Part shown: positions 14,366-20,816 of the stretch, in pieces
How the letters are laid out: each line of letters opens with the position of its first letter
Position numbering within the stretch: position 1 is the first letter of the stretch
Source of the DNA: CAYYVJ01 sp964475115
GTDB taxonomy: Bacteria > Bacillota > Clostridia > Lachnospirales > Lachnospiraceae
Length of the DNA stretch: 20,816 bases
Assembly: GCA_964475115.1 (NCBI GenBank)
Contig: CAYYVJ010000030.1
Coordinates: 1-20,816, forward strand
Direction of reading: 5' to 3'
Translations under genes and position numbers: made by a program
Notes under the pieces: generated by a model
Told to the model about the DNA's origin: nothing
Database searches by the model: none
What the model saw: only the letters and a program-made list of their open reading frames with translations

Positions 14366-16150
14366 TTACTCCCCTTTCTCCAAACATCTTTCCACTAGAT
14401 GTACTCTGTTAAATGGAAGCATAAAATAATATCCATCTGCCACATCTGAAAGTTTTTCCATTACTTTTCTAACTATATTGACACCAACTGTCTCTCCATC
14501 TTTCCTACTCATATCTGGATCAAATTTATCTACTATATAATCCGGAACATGAATGCCAGTAATTTCATTTTGTATAAAAGAAGCATTTCTATAACTTACC
14601 AAAGGCATAATTCCACATACTATTTTAGCATCCACTTTAGATTTTATGTAGTTTATGTTCTCAACATCTTGGTCGGAAAATATAGGTTGTGTTAGAAAAT
14701 AAGAAGCACCTGCATTTATTTTCTTCTTCATACGATTAATTTCTCCATCTAGGTTAACTCTTCCCTGATTTAAACTTCCTCCATAAAAAATAGGTTCTGA
14801 ACTAAAATGTTCAAGATTCATTTCTTTTATAAACTCCATTAAGCGAATAGAATTAAAATCAAAAACACTTGTAATCTCGTCTCTATCGCTACTTGCTATC
14901 GGATCACCCGTTACAATCAACATATTCCTTATATTATTTATATATGCACCTAGAAGTTGTGCTCGCATAGCTATCATATTTCTATCGCGACAACTAATAT
15001 GAGGCATAACCGGAATCTCTACTTCTTGCATTACTTTAATACTTGTCAAAATAGAATCTACTCTTGCTCGTCCCATTGGCGAATCTGCAAATGTTAACAT
15101 ATCAACGCCTACAGCTTTTAATATATTCGCACCTTCCATAATACGATCAAATCTAGCATCATAGGGTGGGTCTAGTTCAACAGCAATTACTTTTTTTCCT
15201 GCTTTTAACTTATCATAAAAATTATTTGTCACTTCATCTGCTTTATTTGTAGGTTTTATATATACTTTTCCAATATTTTTATAAATACCTTTCACTGTGT
15301 CAACAAGAGCAGTTGTTTCTTCAATATAACTAGGATTGGTACCGCAGCACCCACCTAAAATATCGATTCCTAACTCAGAAATATCTTTCATTCGCTCTGA
15401 AAAATATTTGGAATTATCCAAATACACGGTTCTGTCTTGAAGCAATTCTGGATAACCTGAATTCGGCATAACAGATATATATTTATCAATCCTAAGATCC
15501 AATTTTTTCAAGATACCATGCATATGACCTGCACCAATTCCACAATTAAAACCTACACTAGAAATCTCTGGGATCTTTTTAATCGAATCTATCAGCTTTG
15601 ACGCTGAAAGTCCAAGCTTTGTATATCCATATCGATTTACTACAAATTGAGTCATTAGAAACACATCTTTTTTATGATTAACATATTCTGCTAATGGCTT
15701 TATATAGTTTAAATTTGAAAAAGTTTCAAATAACAGAATATCTGCTCCACACTCTAGAAATGTATCACAAATAAATTTATACTCTTCTAATACAAGATTT
15801 GAATCTGAATTTAAATTTTCAGGAATCGGTCCGATATCAGCAGCTACAAAAACTGTCTTCCCTGACTCTTGTGCTGCCTCTTTTGCCAAACGATACCCTT
15901 CTGTTATAATCTGTTTCTGTGTTTCTCTATCCACATTTAGGGTTAGGCTATTTGCCGAAAAAGTATTCGTACGAATAAGACCAGCTCCAGCCTCAATATA
16001 TCTTTTGTGTACCTCTTTTACCAAATGAGGGTTTGTAATATTGGCATGTTCAGAAACCGTATTTACTCGGCCTGTTAACTCTGAAAAATACGTCCCAAAA
16101 GCGCCATCTCCAATAAGCTTATTTCTTTTCAAATATTCTTTTATCTTCAT
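14366..16150 (-). CDS. Homocysteine S-methyltransferase / methylenetetrahydrofolate reductase fusion (YitJ-like)
   Basis: The 594-residue bifunctional protein resembles Bacillus YitJ. Residues about 1-285 form a homocysteine methyltransferase barrel with Zn ligands Cys203, Cys268 and Cys269 (GGCCGT). Residues about 310-590 form a methylenetetrahydrofolate reductase domain. Its signatures are VIAVELDPPYDARFDR, with Glu325 as the likely catalytic acid, then MPHISCRDRNM and MLIVTGDP. It should reduce 5,10-methylenetetrahydrofolate to 5-methyltetrahydrofolate with FAD, providing the methyl donor for the MetH encoded next in the operon. An AAGGGG site is seven bases before the ATG. What the N-terminal barrel adds when MetH has its own is not clear. 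There is no room for a SAM riboswitch: the 73-bp leader region holds only a promoter. Confidence 0.93.
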   Translation of the reverse strand: MKIKEYLKRNKLIGDGAFGTYFSELTGRVNTVSEHANITNPHLVKEVHKRYIEAGAGLIRTNTFSANSLTLNVDRETQKQIITEGYRLAKEAAQESGKTVFVAADIGPIPENLNSDSNLVLEEYKFICDTFLECGADILLFETFSNLNYIKPLAEYVNHKKDVFLMTQFVVNRYGYTKLGLSASKLIDSIKKIPEISSVGFNCGIGAGHMHGILKKLDLRIDKYISVMPNSGYPELLQDRTVYLDNSKYFSERMKDISELGIDILGGCCGTNPSYIEETTALVDTVKGIYKNIGKVYIKPTNKADEVTNNFYDKLKAGKKVIAVELDPPYDARFDRIMEGANILKAVGVDMLTFADSPMGRARVDSILTSIKVMQEVEIPVMPHISCRDRNMIAMRAQLLGAYINNIRNMLIVTGDPIASSDRDEITSVFDFNSIRLMEFIKEMNLEHFSSEPIFYGGSLNQGRVNLDGEINRMKKKINAGASYFLTQPIFSDQDVENINYIKSKVDAKIVCGIMPLVSYRNASFIQNEITGIHVPDYIVDKFDPDMSRKDGETVGVNIVRKVMEKLSDVADGYYFMLPFNRVHLVERCLEKGE

Positions 16151-16198
16151 GTCCTAACCCCTTATATTCTTTCTTACGCCACTTAGATGTACAGTGCT

Positions 16199-16227
16199 AT
16201 GATAAACCAGCTTAAATATTAAGTCAA
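16199..16227 (-). promoter_or_regulatory. Sigma-A promoter of the yitJ-like/metH operon
   Basis: TTGACT (16222-16227) is 17 bp from TATCAT (16199-16204) on the minus strand. The -35 overlaps the last codons of the rubrerythrin gene. Leader length would be about 40 nt. Confidence 0.7.
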
Positions 16228-16763
16228 TAATTCTCTGTCTTTAATTCGTAATACCCTTGTGGATATCCACATACAGGACAAGTCTCAGGTGCACAGTTTC
16301 CAAACCACACATTTCCGCAATTTTTACATACCCAAAAATGTTCCTCATTTTTACAGAATACTTTTCCATTCATCATATTATAGTAAAGTTTCTCATATTG
16401 TCTGTCATGATTTTCTTCAATCATTGCCACCATATCAAATTTTTCAGCTATTTCATCATAACCTTCCAATCTTGCAATTCTAGCATAGGTCCGATACATT
16501 TGTGTCCATTCATAATTTTCACCACTTGCTGCATCGATTAAATTCTTTCTAGTATCTGGTATTTCTCCTTCATTCAATAATTTGAGCCAAATTTCTCCAT
16601 GTTCTCTTTCATTTCTAGATGTTTCATCAAAGATATCCCCTATTTGCTCAAACCCTTCTTCTCTAGCTTTCAACCCATATATTTCATATTTTGCTCCAGC
16701 AATAAGTTCTCCCTCATAAGCTTTTTGTAAATTTTGATAGGTTCTACTAGCTTTGAAATCCAT
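16224..16763 (-). CDS. Rubrerythrin
   Basis: The 179-residue protein has the classic layout: a four-helix ferritin-like domain (about 1-135) with a diiron site, and a C-terminal rubredoxin-like domain. Ligand motifs are GE at Glu19, ExxH at Glu52-His55 and ExxH at Glu116-His119. The iron-binding cysteines are Cys146, Cys149, Cys162 and Cys165 (two CxxC pairs). Rubrerythrins reduce hydrogen peroxide in the cytoplasm of anaerobes using electrons from NAD(P)H via rubredoxin-like partners. An AGGGGA site precedes the ATG. The gene has a TTGACA upstream and a 13-bp palindrome inside the promoter region (16784-16796). It stands upstream of the methionine genes on the same strand but these have their own promoter. 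Confidence 0.95.
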   Translation of the reverse strand: MDFKASRTYQNLQKAYEGELIAGAKYEIYGLKAREEGFEQIGDIFDETSRNEREHGEIWLKLLNEGEIPDTRKNLIDAASGENYEWTQMYRTYARIARLEGYDEIAEKFDMVAMIEENHDRQYEKLYYNMMNGKVFCKNEEHFWVCKNCGNVWFGNCAPETCPVCGYPQGYYELKTENY

Positions 16764-16779
16764 AATTTCCCCTAATATA

Positions 16780-16807
16780 AGAGTATAGTCACTATATCAT
16801 ATGTCAA
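16780..16807 (-). promoter_or_regulatory. Rubrerythrin promoter region with a palindrome
   Basis: A perfect -35 TTGACA (16802-16807) is present on the minus strand. The best -10 is ambiguous: TACTCT (16780-16785) at 16 bp or TATACT (16782-16787) at 14 bp. Between them lies a perfect palindrome, TATAGT-C-ACTATA (16784-16796), a candidate repressor operator. It does not match the PerR box closely. Confidence 0.5.
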
Positions 16808-16842
16808 CTTTTTACTGTTTGTGAAGTTTTCCTTATACAAAA

Positions 16843-16890
16843 AAAGAGTTTACAAAGGAGCTTATTATTTCAAACTCTTGTAAACTCTTT
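16843..16890 (-). terminator. Terminator of the sugar transporter operon
   Basis: A perfect 13-bp stem (16843-16855 with 16878-16890) with a 22-base loop is followed on the minus strand by a run of T residues (TTTTTTTG including the stem end). Copies of AAACTCT at 16872-16878, 16882-16888 and 16893-16899 offer alternative pairings with the same arm. It lies between the mmsB stop and the rubrerythrin promoter. Confidence 0.85.
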
Positions 16891-16922
16891 GCAAACTCTA
16901 TTCCCTTGATGAATCGTACTTT

Positions 16923-18164
16923 TTACTTATTCGCTTTACGTGTCATAACATCAAATACTACTGCTAATACAAGGATACTACCTCTAATTACATATTGATA
17001 AGAAATACCTACACCCATAAGGTTCATTCCACTAGAAAGAGATGACATTACTAGTGCACCTATAATAGAACCTGTTACTTTACCTATACCACCATTTGCA
17101 GAAACACCACCTATGTATGCAGACGCAATAGCATCTAATTCGAATCCATTTCCCGCTACTGTAGTAGCTGATTGCAATCTAGAAGTAAATAGTATTCCGG
17201 ATAATGCGGCTAACAATCCCATAGATGCAAAAACAATAGAAGTGATCTTAACTACATTTACACCAGAAAGTTCTGCTGCTTCTGCATTACCACCAACTCC
17301 ATATACATATCTTCCAAAGGTAGTTCTATTCATAATGAAATTATAAATAAATACAACTACTGCAACTATAATAACAGTCCATGAAAATCCGTTGTAATTA
17401 GCTAATGTCCATACAATGCCACCTATAATTCCAGAAATAAATACTAGTTTTATAATAAAAATAGGTAGTGATAATACTTTAAAATTATATTTTCTTAAAT
17501 TCTTTCTAGTTTTAAACTGTGAATAAACAAAGTATATAATAGCTAGCGTTCCTAAGATTAAAGTAAGTATATGGAAAGGGAATTGAACAGCGAATCCACT
17601 TTGAATATCTGGAATGAAGCCATTTCCAATTTCGTTAAAATTTTTATTTGGGATAACAATTGTTCCAGAACCTTCTGTTACTAACAAAAGTAATCCTCTA
17701 AATACTAACTGTCCTGCAAGTGTTGCAACGAAAGCTGGAACTCCCACCTTGGCAACTAAAAATCCATATACAAGTCCAATTACAACTCCAAAACATAGGA
17801 TAATTGGAATAGTAATCCATTCAGATATTCCTGCTTTTGTCATTAAAATTGCTGCAACAGCCCCTAAAAATCCTGCTACAAAACCAACAGACAAGTCAAT
17901 TTGCTTAATGATCAATATTAATGTCATTCCGACTGCCAGTACTGCAATATATCCTGTTTGGTTAATTAAATTACTTATATTTCTTGATGATACAAAAAGA
18001 CCATCTGTTAACACAGAAAAAATACCAATAATTACAGCTAGCACAATGTACATTGCATATTCACGTACATTTCCTTTAAACATTGAAGCTACTTCCTTAA
18101 AAACATCTTGTATTTCATTTGTGATTTTCTTTTTTTCTTTCTTTACACCTTGTTCTGATATCAT
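16923..18164 (-). CDS. mmsB: Multiple-monosaccharide ABC transporter permease (MmsB/GguB/XylH type)
   Basis: The 413-residue inner-membrane permease belongs to the CUT2 (ribose/xylose) class. A charged cytoplasmic N-terminus (about 1-34) is followed by about ten hydrophobic segments. Conserved blocks are AVLAVGMTLILIIKQIDLSVGFVAG, where DLSVG is the CUT2 signature, GVPAFVATLAGQLVFRG, and GVGGNAEAAELSGVNV in the loop that contacts the ATPase. It is longer than RbsC because of the central insertion shared with XylH/GguB. It should form the channel for sugars such as xylose, galactose, glucose or arabinose delivered by the ChvE-like protein. It starts 11 bases after the ATPase gene, with an AGGAGGG site, and is the last gene of the operon. 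Confidence 0.93.
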   Translation of the reverse strand: MISEQGVKKEKKKITNEIQDVFKEVASMFKGNVREYAMYIVLAVIIGIFSVLTDGLFVSSRNISNLINQTGYIAVLAVGMTLILIIKQIDLSVGFVAGFLGAVAAILMTKAGISEWITIPIILCFGVVIGLVYGFLVAKVGVPAFVATLAGQLVFRGLLLLVTEGSGTIVIPNKNFNEIGNGFIPDIQSGFAVQFPFHILTLILGTLAIIYFVYSQFKTRKNLRKYNFKVLSLPIFIIKLVFISGIIGGIVWTLANYNGFSWTVIIVAVVVFIYNFIMNRTTFGRYVYGVGGNAEAAELSGVNVVKITSIVFASMGLLAALSGILFTSRLQSATTVAGNGFELDAIASAYIGGVSANGGIGKVTGSIIGALVMSSLSSGMNLMGVGISYQYVIRGSILVLAVVFDVMTRKANK

Positions 18165-18175
18165 GTGAATCCCTC

Positions 18176-19699
18176 CTAAATTGTTGTGGCCATCGCCATT
18201 ATGCTCTGTTCGGTTGCATCTTCTGCTAAGACTTCACCCGTAATTTTTCCATTCGACATAACATAAATACGGTCACTCATACCTAATACTTCCAGAAGTT
18301 CCGAAGAAATCATAATAATACTCATTCCTTGCTTTATCAATTCATTCATAAGTGTATATATCTCAAATTTCGCTCCAACGTCAATACCTCTGGTTGGCTC
18401 ATCTAGAATTAATAAATTTGGTTCTGCAAATAACCACTTTGCCACAGATACCTTTTGTTGATTTCCACCGCTTAAGTTCCCCAAACGTTGTTCAATAGAC
18501 GGTGCTTTTATATTAATTGACTCAAGATAACCATTGGCCATATTAATTTCTTCATTTTTATTTATAATACCTCTATTTGATAATGCTTTTAGATTTGTCA
18601 AAGAAGTATTATGTTTGATACTATCAATTAGTATCAAACCATTCTTTTTCCTATCCTCTGTTACATATGCAATCCTTGCTTCTTTTGCATCTTTAGGATT
18701 TCTAAATTTCTTCTCTATCCCATCAACCAAAATCTTGCCATCTAACTTATACCCTCTTGAGTTTCCAAAAACACTTAAGGCAAATTCTGTTCTTCCGGCA
18801 CCCATCAAACCTGCAATGCCTACTATCTCCCCTTTACGAACATTTATATTGACATCATGTAATATTTCGCGACCTAACGCAGGATCAAATGCTGTCAATC
18901 CCTTTGTTTCAAAACATATATCTCCAAATTTCATATTTTCTCGTTTTGGATATATATTGCTTATTTCTCTTCCTACCATGTTTTTAATTATATCTTGTTC
19001 ACAAACCTTATTTTCTTTTGCATCCATAGAGCACACTGTCTGACCATCCCTTAATACGGTGATGGTATCTGCAATAGATACAATTTCTTTTAGTTTGTGA
19101 GATATCATAATAGATGTAACACCATTCTTTTGCAAACCTTTTAATAGTTCTAATAGATTTTCACTATCATCTTCATTTAAGGCCGCTGTCGGTTCATCTA
19201 AAATTAATAACTTTACATTTTTACTTAGCGCTTTAGCGATTTCAACTAGTTGCTTTTTACCAACGCTCAAATCTCTAATCTTTGTAGCGGGATTAATATC
19301 TAGGCCTACTTGTTCTAATACTTCTTTTGCCTTTACTATCGTTTCATTCCAGTCAACAGTTAATCCTTTTTTTATTTCATGTCCAAAGTAAATATTCTCA
19401 TATACACTTAATTCCGGAATCAAGGCAAGTTCTTGATATATTATAGCTATTCCAGCTGCTTCACTATCACTAATTCCTTTGTATCTTTGTACATTGCCTT
19501 TTATTAGAATATCTCCCTCATATGTACCATATGGATAAACTCCAGAGAGCACTTTCATTAATGTAGATTTACCAGCACCATTTTCACCAACTAGGCAGTG
19601 TATTTCTCCAGCTTTAACCTTGAAATTAACATTGCTAAGAGCCTTTACACCTGGAAATGTTTTGACTATACTTTTCATTTCAAGTATATACTCGCTCAT
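18176..19699 (-). CDS. mmsA: Multiple-monosaccharide ABC transporter ATP-binding protein (MmsA/GguA type)
   Basis: This tandem-domain CUT2 ATPase powers sugar uptake at the inner face of the membrane. With the start at 19699 it has 507-508 residues, as usual for MglA/XylG/GguA. Domain 1 has an intact Walker A GENGAGKST (about 38-46), the signature LSVGKKQLVEIAKAL and Walker B LLILDEPTAAL. Domain 2 has the degenerate Walker A GLMGAGRTEF typical of this family, the signature LSGGNQQKVSVAKWL and LLILDEPTRGID. I reject the upstream ATG at 19753: the AGGAGG at 19708-19713 is eight bases before the ATG at 19699, the protein then begins MSEYILEMKSIVKTFPGV like relatives, and the extra 18 codons lie within an RNA hairpin. 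It lies between chvE and mmsB in one operon. Confidence 0.94.
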   Translation of the reverse strand: MSEYILEMKSIVKTFPGVKALSNVNFKVKAGEIHCLVGENGAGKSTLMKVLSGVYPYGTYEGDILIKGNVQRYKGISDSEAAGIAIIYQELALIPELSVYENIYFGHEIKKGLTVDWNETIVKAKEVLEQVGLDINPATKIRDLSVGKKQLVEIAKALSKNVKLLILDEPTAALNEDDSENLLELLKGLQKNGVTSIMISHKLKEIVSIADTITVLRDGQTVCSMDAKENKVCEQDIIKNMVGREISNIYPKRENMKFGDICFETKGLTAFDPALGREILHDVNINVRKGEIVGIAGLMGAGRTEFALSVFGNSRGYKLDGKILVDGIEKKFRNPKDAKEARIAYVTEDRKKNGLILIDSIKHNTSLTNLKALSNRGIINKNEEINMANGYLESINIKAPSIEQRLGNLSGGNQQKVSVAKWLFAEPNLLILDEPTRGIDVGAKFEIYTLMNELIKQGMSIIMISSELLEVLGMSDRIYVMSNGKITGEVLAEDATEQSIMAMATTI

Positions 19700-19724
19700 A
19701 TGCCTTTCCTCCTCTTCAAAGAAA

Positions 19725-19784
19725 CTGGTAGAAGCAAATCCAATGAATTTCATAGCATACTCATTAGACCTACGCTTCTACCAG
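19725..19784 (-). repeat. Intercistronic hairpin between chvE and mmsA
   Basis: A perfect 11-bp inverted repeat, CTGGTAGAAGC and GCTTCTACCAG, encloses a 38-base loop. It starts about ten bases after the chvE stop codon. On the minus strand it is followed by TTTCTTTG, a weak U-tract. Such hairpins after binding-protein genes commonly stabilise the upstream message or partly stop transcription, giving more binding protein than membrane components. The repeat is seen; the function is inferred. Confidence 0.6.
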
Positions 19785-19793
19785 TATATAATC

Positions 19794-20816
19794 TTATTTC
19801 AAACCAGTAAATTCAGAAGCCTCATAATATCCAGAATCAATCAATGCTGCTTTTACGTTATCTTGTTCTACCACAACAACTTCTGTTTGTTTTGCTTTAA
19901 CGTCTGTTTTATTGTTATTGTAAGAACCTGTAGTTTCAGGTGTTCCACCTTCTAATACTGTAACCGCCATTTCAATTGCATCTTTAACTAGTGTACGAAC
20001 ATCTTTAAATACTGTCATTGATTGTTTTCCATCAATAATATATTGAATAGATGCGATTTCTGCATCTTGACCTGTTACAAAATACTTTGTAACATCACCG
20101 TCTGCTGAAAATACGTCTGCTATTGAACGAGCAGTTCCATCATTTGGAGCTAGAATAAATACATCACCCTTATCAGCAGCTGTTGCTGAAGTCAAATGAG
20201 CTTCTGCTTTGTTCTTTGCTTCATTAAAATCCCAGTTTGTTGTTACTTGATTTATAATCTTACTCATCTCATCACGTGTAAGTGTAGCGTTATCTGCAAG
20301 TGCTAGTGCTTCTGATGAATTCTTTATTACAAATGTACCGTCTGCAATTTTAGGTTGTAGTACAGACCATGCGCCTTCAAAGAACAAGAATGCATTATTA
20401 TCAGATGCTGCTCCAGCGTATAAGTATAACGGATTAGCAGTTCCACTTGCATTATCAATTAAGTATTGCCCTTGAGCTGCTCCAACTGAAACACTATCAA
20501 AAGTAACATAATAATCAACTGCATCTGTATCTGTTATTAAACGGTCATAAGCGATAACTGTAACGCCTTCTTTTTTAGCTGCTTCTGCTGCTGCCGCTGC
20601 TGCTGCTCCATCATGAGCACAAATAACTAATACATCAATTCCTTTTGCCAAAAGTGCTTCAACATTTTCTTTTTCTTTAGCTGAAGATCCTTGACTAAAT
20701 AAAACTTCTACTGTATAAGCTGTATCTAGTAATGCATCTGTAAATCTAGCCTCATCTTGAACCCATCTAGGTTCATCTTTAGTAGGAAGTACAATACCAA
20801 TATTTGTTCCTAATTT
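19794..20816 (-). CDS. chvE: ChvE-type multiple-sugar-binding protein (5' end beyond right edge)
   Basis: The open frame continues without a stop to the last base of the window, giving 340 residues; the signal peptide and lipobox lie outside. A TTG at 20649-20651 is only an internal leucine codon, because the upstream in-frame sequence (LGTNIGIVLPTKDEPRWVQ, then FSQGSSAKEKENVEALLAKG) is the normal beginning of the periplasmic-binding-protein fold. ChvE-like blocks follow: VIAYDRLI, DYYVTFDSVSVG, DNNAFLFFEGAWSVLQP, TGQDAEIASIQYII and TVFKDVRTL. The Asp/Asn/Arg residues there line the monosaccharide site in ChvE. It should capture aldoses outside the membrane, probably as a lipoprotein, for MmsA-MmsB. 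An unusually alanine-rich helix (GAAAAAAAEAAKKEG) replaces a more mixed sequence found in ChvE. Confidence 0.93.
   Translation of the reverse strand, partial: KLGTNIGIVLPTKDEPRWVQDEARFTDALLDTAYTVEVLFSQGSSAKEKENVEALLAKGIDVLVICAHDGAAAAAAAEAAKKEGVTVIAYDRLITDTDAVDYYVTFDSVSVGAAQGQYLIDNASGTANPLYLYAGAASDNNAFLFFEGAWSVLQPKIADGTFVIKNSSEALALADNATLTRDEMSKIINQVTTNWDFNEAKNKAEAHLTSATAADKGDVFILAPNDGTARSIADVFSADGDVTKYFVTGQDAEIASIQYIIDGKQSMTVFKDVRTLVKDAIEMAVTVLEGGTPETTGSYNNNKTDVKAKQTEVVVVEQDNVKAALIDSGYYEASEFTGLK

Noticed and set aside
15336..15356. T-box-like string with GGTACCGC
   Set aside because: It lies inside the YitJ-like coding sequence, where it encodes the conserved GGCCGT zinc motif on the other strand.
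16151..16223. SAM or cobalamin riboswitch before the methionine operon
   Set aside because: The 73-bp space is too short and contains a consensus-like promoter with a leader of only about 40 nt.
16872..16899. CRISPR-like short repeats (AAACTCT)
   Set aside because: Seven-base units with three-to-four-base spacing are arms of a terminator, not a CRISPR array.
19700..19753. Upstream ATG giving a longer MmsA
   Set aside because: A strong AGGAGG correctly placed for the ATG at 19699 and family N-terminus both favour the shorter protein.

Overview
The window is about 20.8 kb of low-GC, AT-rich DNA with strong AGGAGG-type ribosome binding sites and tightly packed operons. Gene content points to an anaerobic Clostridia member, most likely Lachnospiraceae: a rubrerythrin, a YitJ-like methyltransferase/folate reductase fusion, a MetH without activation domain, a ChvE-type multiple-sugar transporter and a cytoplasmic pectin methylesterase. 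I infer the taxon from gene content, not from a marker gene. A run of exactly 100 N (7464-7563) marks an assembly gap, so this is a draft genome or MAG.

Left part (1-4590). The start of nusA and all of rimP lie on the minus strand, behind a promoter and a leader hairpin that looks like a weak (possibly NusA-dependent) attenuator. Back to back with that promoter is a plus-strand pectin methylesterase with no signal peptide. It converges on a MATE-family efflux pump, and one hairpin covers both stop codons. A two-gene plus-strand cassette follows: a single-domain CheY-like receiver and a protein that joins four 29-residue MshEN-like repeats to a CheX-like phosphatase domain. I consider this the most unusual part of the window. 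It ends at a bidirectional terminator shared with thrC.

Middle (4590-11950). On the minus strand lie thrC and a YhcH/EbgC-family gene, then a membrane-anchored SleB-type cell-wall hydrolase, the assembly gap, and leuD-leuC. A LysR-type regulator is divergent from leuC, and a perfect inverted repeat lies between them. It converges almost directly on ilvC, which is preceded by ilvN behind a consensus sigma-A promoter. These genes supply leucine, branched-chain amino acid and threonine steps. The catalytic subunit ilvB, leuA and leuB are not seen, although leuB could be hidden in the gap.

Right part (11956-20816). A methionine module consists of a homocysteine methyltransferase/methylenetetrahydrofolate reductase fusion and a cobalamin-dependent MetH, one base apart, with its own promoter overlapping the end of a rubrerythrin gene. 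A ChvE-MmsA-MmsB multiple-monosaccharide ABC transporter operon then runs off the right edge, with an intercistronic hairpin after chvE and a strong terminator after mmsB. With the pectin esterase it suggests growth on plant cell-wall sugars.
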